Below, piece after piece: positions 12,249 to 24,422 of a stretch of 64,000 nucleotides of DNA. A program made the position numbers and the translations under genes. The notes beneath the pieces were generated by a model. That model was not told the DNA's origin. It made no database searches and worked only from the letters and a program-made list of their open reading frames with translations. The DNA is taken from the NCBI GenBank assembly GCA_014773175.1, contig VXCM01000408.1, forward strand, positions 386,615-450,614. Direction: 5' to 3'. The stretch's first letter is position 1, and each line of letters begins with the position of its first letter. This DNA comes from Lucifuga dentata (Eukaryota; Chordata; Actinopteri; Ophidiiformes; Bythitidae).

Positions 12249-13005
12249 AGGACCATACCATCCATTTTGCATGTTTGAGCCTAATATATTCAATTTTCAT
12301 ACATGTAAGGTTACTGACAATCATTTCCCAAAGTATGCCACTAAAACAGTGAATTAAGATTTTTTTTTTCCTACCTTCCAGACCGCCATTGGTTTCAGGT
12401 GGGTGGGTGTATCACTTGAATAAGTGATTTTGAAAGTTTAAGAGGCAGTGTTTCCCATAGGTTGAAAATTTACTTGTGGTGGTGGTGGCGCGGTGTGTGA
12501 CAGGCTATTGTGTGTGTGACAGGTTACTTAGTGATAACCTTACCGAGAATTCAAGATGTCGGAAGGAGGGGGGTTGGGGGGTAGACGAAACGGGACACAC
12601 ATAGATAGTGGAGCAGTCGGGCATTTGGTTTCGCTTTGTCGCTTTCGCTTTCTTGGGGCTGTGCAAGTACAGCCTATGTATGGGCGCGTGTCAGTGTGTG
12701 GCAGCTGTATTGTTTTTAAGGCTGGGTCGTCCCCTGAAACCTGGACAGGTCTTCAGGCCCTGGGCGGGCCACCCAAGTTATTGCCTATGTATGGGAAACA
12801 CTGAGAGGTTTTGCAAAATATCAGAAAAGCTGAAATACATTTTTTGTTATCCTTTGGGAAATGGTTGTCAGTAAACCTTACATGTATGAAAATTTAATAT
12901 ATTAGGCTCAAACATGCAAAATGGATGGTATGGTCCTTTGNAACCTTACATGTATGAAAATTTAATATATTAGGCTCAAACATGCAAAATGGATGGTATG
13001 GTCCT
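12249..13005. mobile_element. TTAA-target MITE, copy 2 (with nested insertion)
   Basis: The left terminus AGGACCATACCATCCATTTT follows TTAA (12245-12248). The right terminus is the reverse complement and ends GGTATGGTCCT before TTGA, one base off TTAA. The long terminal inverted repeat runs through GCATGTTTGAGCCTAATATA. A hAT-like element (12446-12803) interrupts it, and the last 64 or so bases are duplicated around the N at 12941. Confidence 0.8.
12446..12803. mobile_element. hAT-like non-autonomous element nested in the MITE
   Basis: It begins CAGTGTTTCCCATA and ends with the exact reverse complement TATGGGAAACACTG; CAGTG ends are usual for hAT elements. The 5-base direct repeat AGAGG (12441-12445 and 12804-12808) flanks it, short of the 8 bp expected for hAT. 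Aligning with copy 1 (TTAAGAGATTTTGC) shows the interruption. About 358 bp long, locally GC-rich, with no transposase. Confidence 0.65.
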
Positions 13006-13009
13006 TTGA

Positions 13010-15231
13010 GTCATGAAGCCAAATATTTCAGAGTTTAGCAGAACATACAAACAGCCAACACAACTGTAGGAAATCAGTCAGATTTCAATTTACAGCTGTG
13101 ATGATTCACTTCAACACATGATGGACAACTGGAAACACTGTGGGTAAATGGAAACTATGCCAACATAATTTCCATTTTCCTGGAATGGACTGTGACTAAC
13201 AACACATCCAAACTGCTAACAAGAACATTATTTATATCCTGCAGCAGCTTTTTCATCAGCTATTCTAGTTCAACTGATATATTTATAGCACTAGTGATTA
13301 ATGACCACCTCAACGCAAACACCTGCTGAACGGGACATGGTCTTGTGATCTTTTATAACTTGAGGAGTTGATGAGGATCGCCTGAATGCTCTAAACAACT
13401 GACCAGGTCATAATGGATTCTGGCCAGCAAATCATGTCCTCAGACTACAACAGGCTGCTTTTCTCAGCTACATTTGGAGGAGTCTTTGAAATGCCGACAA
13501 AAAGAGGCAAAGTGAACTAAAACACAGCAACAGCAGAACATCTCTCAGAGTTTCCTGCCCCCTGCAGGTCACTAGATCATATTTGGTGCTGAAGCAACAG
13601 CTCACAGGAAGGTAAGAGCCTCTGTAAGCACGCTACTGATCCAAACGGTAATTCTCCGAGGGAAAACAATACTTACAGAATATATATTCTAAGTATTTTT
13701 AAAAATAATAATGATAAAATGTTTCTATATTTTTAAGTATTTTTTAAGAAAATAATGCATAATATACACAAAAATCTTCACATTCCCCAAAGTATTATCG
13801 TTTAAGTGTTTTGATGCAGCGTGATTCTGGGAATGCAAACATGGATCCTGCTCATGTGAAATCAAAATACAGATCAATAGATCAACTGATTATTTATATG
13901 TATGATTTGGGATTCTGATTAACAAAATTTACACGTCAGACAATGTGGTAACAACAAAGTTTTCATTCTGTGTATACACTTGCATGCTTTTAGTTATCCT
14001 GCAGCACACACAATGTTACATCTATTCAAACTTTCTATTGTTCCATAGGAAAACCTTTCCATTCAGCTGATTCTCACCCATCTTTTCTTGCTCTTCTCTA
14101 CACTCATTCCCAACTTTGTCACCAGATGTAAATTTGCTCCAAGTGTGGGGGGGGGNGGGGGGGGGGGGGGTACTGCATTACTGCATTACTGATGAATGAG
14201 GAGTGAGGAAACAATGAAAAAGAGGAGGAAGAAAAAAACAGAAAGACAAATCACAGACCTGACAGCCTGACTTTTATTTCAGCTTCCTGTTAGATCTGTA
14301 GCTCTTGCCTTAAAAAAAAAAAAAAAAAAAANAAAAAAAAAAAAAAAAAAATCCATCCTTAGATATTCTTAGATTAAGTCATCAATCTATGATTCTTGAA
14401 CAGTGCTGCAATTTTCAACAATCAATCATCCATGTCAATAACAAAAATGCAGCATCAAATAACAAAATGGAGGCAGAATTGCAAAGATGCCACACTACTG
14501 AGTGCCTGCCTGCCTTGAAAAGTTAGTGTATTCGAGTGATTTATTTTTCTTTACACATGGGGGGAAATACTGCATTAGTTGAAACCAAAGATATTTGGAA
14601 GCAAATGGTGCTTTTTAATTCATTAACTGAAATTTCAGTGAATTCCCTTCAGTTATTGGAGTGGAATGCGTTTAAAGGAGCCCTGTGAGATTCTGCTACT
14701 ATGGAACGCTGCATTGCACTGTCGTGTCTACCTGCTTTACAAGCCTATTATAGAGACATCAGGGGAGTAACACAGGCCGACAGAGACAAACAGGTCACCC
14801 TTACCTGGGCTGGAGGATAAACGATTTCCCCTCCACTGCTGCTCTACCTCCCTTATTTTCCTCTCTTTCTCTTCCTTCATCCCCCCATCCTATCTCCCAG
14901 CTTTCCTCTATTCCACCTGTCTACCATCTGTTTCTTTTCATCCCCTGCCCCCTCCACGTTAATTCATTGCCTGCCCCCTACTACCATTCTCCCTTCTCTC
15001 ATTTCAGTGTCCCCCCATCCTCACACACCAGAGTTAATATTAAAGTAGGGGGCTGTGTGTGTGTGTGTGTCTGTGTGTGCGAAGGGACTGATGAGAGGAC
15101 AACATGCACAATGACCTTACTCACAAATCTTTGCCTCATGTACAGCATGTATGCCCTTGTTGCAACATTGTAACGGATCACAGCTCCAGCCAGACCTAGG
15201 CAGGTCAAATAAATACATACAGAGAGAGAGC

Positions 15232-15265
<34 letters not shown>

Positions 15266-17405
15266 CACCGACTGTTTCTCTCACCTCTCTTTCACTAGCA
15301 GCATTGTGAGCTCATTATCAACTCAGAGAGATTCAGTCAGTTTGCTTGGTTGGCATTTAGCAGAAAGTACAACTGATATTCCATCTGAGCAGCAAAGTCT
15401 TACACTAGTCTTGCAGGCTAGCATAACACAGCCATTTTATGTCTGACACTCCAGTCAGGTGGAATAAGGAGGAAGAATGCGCCCGCAGCTGTTCCTCTTT
15501 AACTGTCATAGAGAGGGACAAATGATGTCAGACTCTGTTGCCACTGCTTCAAAGCTGCACGTCCTTTAAAAAGCCCTGGAGCTCTGGCATTTAACATCTC
15601 AGACAGGTGCCGTCATGCATGCAGCTCTGCAGCACCAGCCAGCCCTGGCGTATTTATGCATGCAGTCTCATCCACTGATGTATGATCACACATGTATGTG
15701 TGAATGCATAGGTGTGTGTATGTGTCTGCTGCCGTGGTATAAATCATTAGAGTTGAGCAGGGGGCTGGTGCTGCTCTCTCCATCTGTCTCCGTCTGCAGG
15801 GGTGAGGTATTTTACACTGATGATAGGGCAAATGGAGGGAGGTGAGAAAAAGTGAGCTACGTTTGAGTCATGTGGGATGGACAGAAAAATAAATGCTGTG
15901 ATAGGAAAGCGTGGTTCATGTGCAAAAGGACAGATTGAAGCCTTCAGTTCACATAATCTGCATCTTTGCAGGTTCTGTTACTCACCAAGCCAACATCTGC
16001 ATCTGTAAAAAAAAATCTTATCCAGTACTGAGAAATATAAAGTCTCTGCATCCAGCCCTCCCTCTCCTGCAAACTGCATTCTGGATACATATCAATGAAT
16101 GCAAGTGGAAGAAGCTCGGCATGTGTTCAGTCATGCATTCACTGTGTATCAGTAACATGGATGCATCAGGCCCACTCAGACTGTGTTTTCTGTTCTATCT
16201 ACATGCAACATGATTCTTAATCCCAGAAATATGCTTCAGGTGCAGGAGAGAAACTGATGATCCATGGTTACCTCCTGTAAGTCCTGCCCAGCTCTTCTTA
16301 ACAGGATAAACCAGAGAACGTCTCCTGGACAAATGTATACTTCCTAATCAACTTGTCACAGTGACAGTGGAGAATGCCCTTCAACTGTATATTGAATACT
16401 GTATATTGGATTCAAGTTCCTATGTCTGTAAGCATTTGTCCTACTGAAGTGTCCTTCAGTAAACCAATGAATCTCTAATACCTCAGAGATTTGTGCTGCA
16501 GCTGACCCAGCACTCCGTCCTCACGAGTGGAAAGGGTCAAGTGAAAAGAGAATTTACACAGTGGGTTGCACATGCAGCAAACTCATGCAGTCTACTTAAA
16601 GCAGCAGGTCTGCACATCATACAGACAGAAGCCTTTGCTCCAGCTAGACCCACGAGAAACTCAAACAGCTGTGTGAAAACACAATCCCAAATCCAGAACA
16701 GATTTTGAGCCCCTGTTTATGACTCATGTCACATCCCTAATCCATCCTATCAATTTGGATTACCAAATTTCCAAGAGACTGAATGTCAAATACAGACAAG
16801 TGGCAAGACTGGTGGCCAATACTATGTGGTATCCCATTGGAGAAGAGCAATTCATGCTTGGTTGGCTTGGTTGTTAAGGTAGAGAGAGCAGAATCTCTCC
16901 TGACAGACAACCAGTAGCTTGCAAAATTTGGTTCTGGGTTCTGAGATTAGCTCAAGCATGGCAATCTCTCCCTGGAAGCATTTTGGGAGGCTTAGAGAAC
17001 CAGCCACAGAGCAGCAGCACAACTTTAGAATGGCCAGAGCCAAGCCAGGATGTTTTACATATGCTTAATATTGGAAGCTAAACACTGCGGTGTAATACTT
17101 TGGCATGATTGTTGTCAAATACCATGTAGCCATGGTCTGAAAGGTAAACTGATGGAAAGAGGAGTACAGCAGCGTAGCTGCTTAAGACAGGTGCAAGAAC
17201 ATTATTTTGTATCTAAACATATTTGATTTGTGTAATTTTTTTAGTAGTTAAACCTGAGAAATTCTTTTGAATAGTCACTGCAATAAAAAAAATTAAGATG
17301 TAAAAACAACAACTGCTGATTAAATGTGTGCAAGGGATTAGCACACCTTGAGCACATATATGGATTGCCACATAAATATTATGTATACATGCTGGTTTGC
17401 AGTCA

Positions 17406-17443
<38 letters not shown>

Positions 17444-18550
17444 ACGTACTGTATGTGACAAGGTCAATCTAATCTGTGAGTTTTCATGGTTATATTCAGA
17501 ACATACAGAATAAGCATGCAGGAGTTAGCTAATCCCTACAGTGCTCATACTGTGTGTATGACCTTGTAGGGATGTGAGTTCTTATATCCTCATTAACATG
17601 GATGAAGCATGACCAGAGGGTGAATGCACCTACCTCACCCTAGTTCCCTGCAAAGCAACGGAGGAGGCAACAGTCACACAAGAACACATATATTCATGCA
17701 CACGCACTATAAAAAGCAGCCAAGCATGCACAAACCTCCAGCATCTATTTTTCATTATAAGAATGCTATCAGCTGGAGGCAAGGTTGGGCTGCGCTACAA
17801 CTGTACAGATGCAGTGAGTGTGTGAGGTTGGCTGTCATTGACACTCGGCCTCAAACAAGTGTCTGTACTAAAAAAGTACAGGAAAGGCCCAGTGGGGAGG
17901 CAAAAGCAAAGGGTTAGACGGGGGGAAAAAAAGAGCAATGAGTGGTGTAATGCAGTGCACAGACTGTGCTGGAACTCAGCTGTGTCCTTTACAGGCAGAC
18001 ACGCACAAACACATGCATGCATGCACGCACACACGCACACACACACATACACACACAACACATCTGTTTTGTTTGATTTGGATGTATAGCTTCTACAAGA
18101 CTATTTGTACCAGGAGGATTAATATCTGTAGTTCAAGTGTAGGCAGTTTAACAAAATGCACAACAGGGATCAGAAAATGTTGTGCCATGTCCTGTCATTT
18201 TGTGTCTGTATCTGTGGACAGTAGTCCTTAAGTCATTAAAGAGCTATTGTGATGTCATGTAAAGTCCTCTATATGCAGATATGTACACTTCGCTCTTTCG
18301 GGGGGGTTTTTGCCTATGTCAGATATTTTGATAGCCTTTTTTATATTTCCTGTTTTAAGTGGCCCATAATGGATAATTGTGTTTACACTGTTGATATCTG
18401 AAACAATCCACATGCATACACAAGGGTTTAGCTTCTGAGACATAAACAAAATGCTGCAATGGATGCAAATGAGGTAGAAATAATTATACAAGCTACGGCT
18501 TTCTGAAGCATCTTTAAAGGTCTACAATGACTTAATTATACCTAAAGGCA
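13010..18550. other. Intergenic, no gene seen
   Basis: Contains poly-G (14147-14170) and poly-A (14311-14351) runs each broken by an N, and GT (15055-15079), GA (15223-15263) and CA (17407-17443, 18007-18056) microsatellites. No exon-like segment with good splice sites was recognised. Confidence 0.5.
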
Positions 18551-18552
18551 TA

Positions 18553-19802
18553 CACCGATCAGCCACAATATTAAAACCGCACCTGCTAATATTGTGTAGG
18601 TCCCCCACGTGCCGTCAAAACAGCTCTGACCCGTCGAGGCATGGACTCCACAAGTCCTCTGAAGGTGTCCTGTGGTATATGGCACCAAGACGTTAGCAGC
18701 AAATCCTTTAAGTCCTGTAAGTTGCGAGGTGGGGCCTCCATGGATCTGACTTATTTTTCCAGCACATCCCTCAGATGCTCGATTGGATTGAGATCTGGGG
18801 AATTTGGAGGCCAAGTCAACACCTTGAACTCTCTGTCATGTTCCTCAAACCATTCCTGAACAATTTTTGCAGTGTGGCAGGGCGCATTATCCTGCTGAAA
18901 GAGGTCACTGCCATCAGGGAATACTGTTGCCACAAAGGGCTGTACTTGGTCTGCAGCAATGCTTAGGTAGGTGCTACGTGTCAAAGTAACATACATTAAT
19001 GCCAGGACCCAAGGTTTCCCAGCAGAACGTTGCCCAGATCATCATCACACTGCCTCTGCCAGCCTGCCTTCTTCCCATAGCGCATCCTGGTGCCATCTCT
19101 TTCCCAGGTAAACAATGCACACCCACCCAGCCATCCACATGATGTCAAAGAAAACGTGATTCATCAGACCAGGCCACCTTCTTCCATTGCTCCATGGTCC
19201 AGTTTTGATGCTCATGTGCCCATTGTAGGCGCTTTGGGCGGTGGCTTTGGGCAGCGCTTTGGGCTGTGTATGGGGCTGCATAGCCGCATGGCGCTCTGAG
19301 CGGTCTGCGGCTATGCAGCCCCATACACATCAAGCTGCCATGCACTGTGTGTTCTGACACCTGTCTATCATAGCCAGCATTCATTTTTTTCAGCTATTTG
19401 TGCTATAGCAACTCTTCTGTGGGATCGGACCAGACGGGCTAGCCTTCACTCCCCACGCATCAGTGAGCCTTGGGCGCCCATGACCCTGTCGCCGGTTCAC
19501 CAGTTGCCCTTCCTTGGATCACTTTGGTAGGTACTAACCACTGCATACCAGGAAGACCCCACAAGACCTGTCATTTTGGAGATGCTCTGACCCAGGCGTC
19601 TAGCCATCAGTAGTTGCCCTTGTCAAAGTTGCTCAGATCCTTATGCTGCCCATTTTTCCTGCTTCCAACACATCAACTTCAAGAAATGACTGTTGACTTC
19701 ATGCCTAATATATCCCATCCTTTGACAGGTGCCATTGTTACCAGATGGTCCATGGTTATTCACTTCACCTGTCAGCAGTTTTAACATTGTGGCTGATCGG
19801 TG
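18553..19802 (-). mobile_element. Tc1/mariner transposon, about 1.25 kb, inactivated
   Basis: Perfect outer inverted repeats CACCGATCAGCCACAATAT and ATTGTGGCTGATCGGTG are flanked by TA target duplications (18551-18552, 19803-19804). The body is a Tc1-type transposase reading on the minus strand. Size and ends fit a single full-length fish Tc1-like element. Confidence 0.92.
18630..19400 (-). pseudogene. Broken Tc1-like transposase
   Basis: Minus-strand fragments in different frames carry the DDE landmarks. WSDESRFL (first Asp) lies near 19145-19170. QQDNAPCHTA (second Asp) and PPNSPDLNPIEHL (third acidic residue) lie in a fragment at 18751-18996. That fragment ends in a premature stop just after DVLEK, and the reading frame changes between WSDESRFL and the next block. 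A 24-bp inverted repeat at 19265-19329 also distorts the middle. No intact open frame remains, so it should be inactive. Confidence 0.85.
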
Positions 19803-19804
19803 TA

Positions 19805-21294
19805 TACTTAAGCAGACAAAGCAGAAGAATGTCACATTTAATGACATGCAAGCAGGAATGGCAAGGAACTCCCTATCTGTATATGGTGAATGGCAGATAT
19901 CCGACGCATATCTGCTATATTTTGGCATATGAATGTGACATACAATGGATGGATGGATTTGAGAACACCTGATTTCATATGGTTTTATACAGTTTACATG
20001 TTCACAAATTTATATCCCATATGTGCTCCATGTGAGTAAAACACCTGCATGGGGTCAGCTATATCTGAGAGTTAAACTTAACATTTGACGCAACAGTACC
20101 AGTCTCAATTGTAAATAAATTGTTAGATCCTATTTAAATGATAAAAAAAAGTGATGGGAAATAACATTATATAGTTGATGCTGAATTAGAACTACACTAT
20201 GTTGACCTAGTGACATAATTGTGCAATTTTGTGCAATTTGGGTTTTATACTATAAAACCCAAGACATGCAATACTGGCTTTACTACAGAGTTGATTGTCC
20301 AGGACAATAGCAGATACCCTTTAAATTCAGAACATGGACCTTTATCATGCATCTACTTTTTAAGATGAATTAAAGAAACCCTCTTATCTGATTGATGTCA
20401 GTGGATGAGGACAGCTTGAAAATACCACAGAAATTTGGTTCCCTTAGCTTGTAAAATGATTTTTTTTTCTTTTTGTGATCCTTTTTAGTCCAAACAAAAT
20501 GTCAACATTAAAATCAGCTCAGTCAAATGCAATTTACACAACCAACACAAGCATAAACCATCTTCTGACCAATAACAGTTTCACTGTTTGTGTGAGTTTG
20601 TTACCTGTGTATGTTTATCTTGTCAGAAGTTTCCAGAATAACCGTGGACCTCTGACGGTGTTTGGTGGCTAATTTAGCATCAACGCGCCTCTCATTAGTT
20701 GCTGCAGTACAGAAGGAAAACACCTGTAACAATGTCTCAGAAATGAAGCTCAACTTTCCCGTGTTCTCAGTCACGCTAGAATACCTGGAGGACAGGTATG
20801 AGGTCTCTGATCGGACGCTCCTCTTCCACTGCGGTCCGTGGAGGAAAAGTAACGCCGTGGGTGAAAGGTGGTCGCCATTTTGGTTTGAGTGACCTGCAGA
20901 GTTTATGAGGAGATTGAAACAAACAGCTACTAACCTCAACACCCAAATAAAGGTTAAATGTAGCAGTGAGTCATATTCTGACTCTTTTACTCTTTTCAAC
21001 CTGTTAATTTTTCAGAGTCAGTGCTGCTCACAGCAAACATTTTGAGATGTGTAGCCTAGCTAACAGCTAACTGTGGCTGCATTCCATTTAGGTGTTCTTA
21101 CATCAGGGCCACATTCCCTATTACATTCATGTGGAGCAAAATATATTTGGTGAAAATACAAGCATTAATAACTGATTTATAATAATAATAATAATAATAT
21201 TTGAATTAATACAAAACAACACAAACACCTGTTGTGTTGAAAAAATCTATTTCAGTGAACTTTAATGTGATAAAGCACTCAACTGAGCATAAAA
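19805..21294. other. Intergenic; a CpG-bearing block at 20590-20900
   Basis: AT-rich except for 20590-20900, which has several CpGs and a 132-codon minus-strand open frame (20601-20999) with no recognisable motif. An (ATA)n run sits at 21180-21200. Confidence 0.4.
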
Positions 21295-21298
21295 TTAA

Positions 21299-21751
21299 AG
21301 GACCATACCAGCCATTTTGCATGTTTGAGCCTAATATTCTCAATTAAATAAATAAATAATTTTTTTTTTTTCCTATCTTNGCATGTTTGAGCCTAATATT
21401 CTCAATTAAATAAATAAATAATTTTTTTTTTTTCCTATCTTCCAGACAGACATTGGTTTCAGTTCATTCTGCTATTAAAATCAACTTGTTGATACTTGAA
21501 ACGTTCTTGGAATAGGTAATCCATCATCACAAACAAGACATGTACTCAGGTTTTTTTTTAAGTAACAAATTTTAAAAAGCGTGGAGTGATCTGAAAATGC
21601 TTCCTAGTGGTGCATTCAAGTGCTGCAGTGAAGAACTGACAATAGGAAGCATGTTCAGATCACTCCGATGATGAAATGATTGTCAGTAACATTATGTGTA
21701 TGAAAATTTAATATATTAAGCTCAAACATGCAAAATGGCCAGTATGGTCCT
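21299..21751. mobile_element. TTAA-target MITE, copy 3
   Basis: TTAA (21295-21298) and TTAA (21752-21755) flank AGGACCATACCAGCCATTTT and its inverted right end CAGTATGGTCCT. An internal inverted repeat (GAGTGATCTGAAAATGCTTC and GAAGCATGTTCAGATCACTC) is also present. A segment is duplicated around the N at 21380. Confidence 0.78.
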
Positions 21752-24355
21752 TTAAAACACAGCACCAGCAGGATATCGACCAGTAGTCTCTTGTTATCTT
21801 TCCAGTGGTCAGGTCGCCATTGGCCATTGGTTATGCCTGTGCTTTTTGCTAGAATAGCAAGTCAAAATGTCTGCTATGGAAAAGGTCTGATTACTGAGAA
21901 ATGGGATGTCTCTGTGAAGAGTCTTCATCCTGGGAAGGTAAGCAAAAATTCTGGCCCAGTAATTGCAGTAATCTCTATTTTGTGTTGTGGCTTTTGCGTC
22001 ACAGTTAATGTTGAAGATGAAGGTCATTAACTCCAGCACAACTTGACTTATTAAAGATATGCATTTACAAGCCTCTTTTCCTAAGTCTTGGATAAGCTCC
22101 TAAATTGAAAAATGTCATTACTCATCCTCTGTCCTCATTTTGCTCAATGACCCTCTTTCACGTGGCTCAAAGGAGATGTGGGCTTGTTCTTATGCTTGAA
22201 CAGAAATTGAAATTCTCTTCATAAACCAGTGGCAGCCGTGGCAGATTCACATTGTTGGATGGCTGCCCATTTGACATGTTTTGGGTTGGTTATGTGAGAC
22301 CGTGTGGTGTGGTCTTACATCACAGAGACATTGTCTAAGAGGACAATGTTATAATGTATACCAATAGGAAGCAAGACAACAGGTATTAAGCCAATAATAA
22401 GCTCAGTTCACTTAAGTTATTGGTTGTTTATTAGTTTAGACATGGCAGCTTTTTCTTTTGAGAAAAGTCATTCAGATCAGAGCAAATAGCAATGTCTTCT
22501 TTATTATAATACATTGTTTTATTTATTTTTTTAATTGTAAGAAAATTTGCATAACGTTGGAACAGCATACAATATAATATTAAAATAGTCACATGTTCCT
22601 AATACAGTATAAACCATTACAGTAGAAAATATTGTCTGTATTGTCTATGCTGCCTCAGGCTTACAGCCTACAAAACAAAAAATGTTTGAAGATAGGCAAG
22701 CTTACCAAAAAGCCTCTGGTTTACTTTTTCTGTGGTACAAAGCAATGTGCAACCCAAAGTAAGAAGTAATTTTCAAGTGATATTATGAAGCACCATAGTA
22801 GAAAATGATAAAATTGGGCACAGATCCTGTGATGTTCAGGGTGGCTGACAGATCTTACATAAAATGTTCGGTAGAATTCTTTATGTACTATATATAAAAA
22901 AGTATTTTCATTGGATGGCTCACAAACTGTACTAAGATTCATTTTCTGGGTTTGTATTGGGTAGAGCTCTGTGGTCTTCATGAACAGTTAGTGTTTTGGG
23001 ATTACAGTATGAAACATCAAATACTTCCTAAGGTAACTCTAAGCCCAGAAAAATATAGTTCAGACAAGGAAACGGTAAAGTTGGTTCAGCTTTGATCCCA
23101 GAGGGTAGTGACTGACTGTCAAGAAGCTGAGCTGGAGTTTTTGAGATTCCCACCATTGTGGCAAAGGTCAGTTTAAGTTGTCAAAAACGTGTCTTTGCAC
23201 ACATTATGTGACTATAAAGAGACTAATAATGCCACAGTAGGTTAGCTTTTAAATGAGTCTCTTGTTTTTATGTCTTTTGTCATCTGAAAGAGGCAAAACA
23301 TCTGTGGTACTGAAAGACTGCTCAGTCAAACCTTATTTTGCTGCTAATTAGTCCAATTATCCTTCCCTGTCTCCAAAACTAAGACAAGTAGAAACTCTGC
23401 TTACATTTAACCAGCCCTGCAGTTTGGTATGTGGTAGGGAAAGCTCTGTAACCCTCAAGTTACAGACACAGACACAGATGTAGGCTACAGTTTCGGGGCA
23501 TCCCTCCGACACAGGATAAAACTGTGCCCGGGAATGTCTAATAGAACATTTTCTTAATGTCCCTTCAGCAAGATTTTGACACAGAAATGTACTTTTTTGC
23601 ATTAGGAATCAGACAGCAGTGTGGAGGTAAAATTCCCACTGCCGTAATTTCACCATTAGCCATGCTGAAGGGCAGTTGCATATTGGTTGCCTGTGCAGTG
23701 TGATAACAGATTTGCAAGCAAGCCAGTTAGACCCTGTAGAACAGAAAATTACAAGGCTATTAGTTATATTGAATACATATGGAATAATTGAACTGTCATT
23801 AACTTCTATATAGTGTCTGTTTTATCCAGTTCCTTTTTCAAATGTGCTAAGATAGTAGTGTGTTGTATTGTGTGTTTGTACTTGCTAATGGCAGGGAGAA
23901 AAGCACATAATTCCTTGCTAGGACAGAGCAGCTTTAATTTACCCAATTTCATGCAGTAGAAAACAGAACTTCTGTAGTGGCTTTGTTGTATACCCATACT
24001 TTATGTTCCCAAAAGGAAATGTTTGTAAATTCATTTTTTAATCTTTTCTCAGAAGCAGTCTGAGGGTCAGTATAAGAAATGTTATTATTATACACTGTAT
24101 TTGTGAATGTCTTCACTGGCTGCTGACTTAAATGAGCTTCACAACATTATCTAACAATCTGCACAGCGATGAAGCTATTTCTCCTGGTGTTTCTTAAAAG
24201 TAATATTAAAAAAGGCAATATTTTTAAATCTAATATTTACAGAAAACATGAACCAACAGACACATTTTATCATTTTTATAAGAGCAGCAAATACAGGACA
24301 AAAAGGAAGAAAATAAAAAACATAAACATTCATAACCAGGCAGACAAGCCTACAT

Positions 24356-24358
<3 letters not shown>

Positions 24359-24406
<48 letters not shown>

Positions 24407-24422
24407 CGTGTGTGTGTGTGTT
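24359..24422. repeat. (GT)n microsatellite
   Basis: Long GT run with two GC interruptions, intergenic. Confidence 0.95.
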
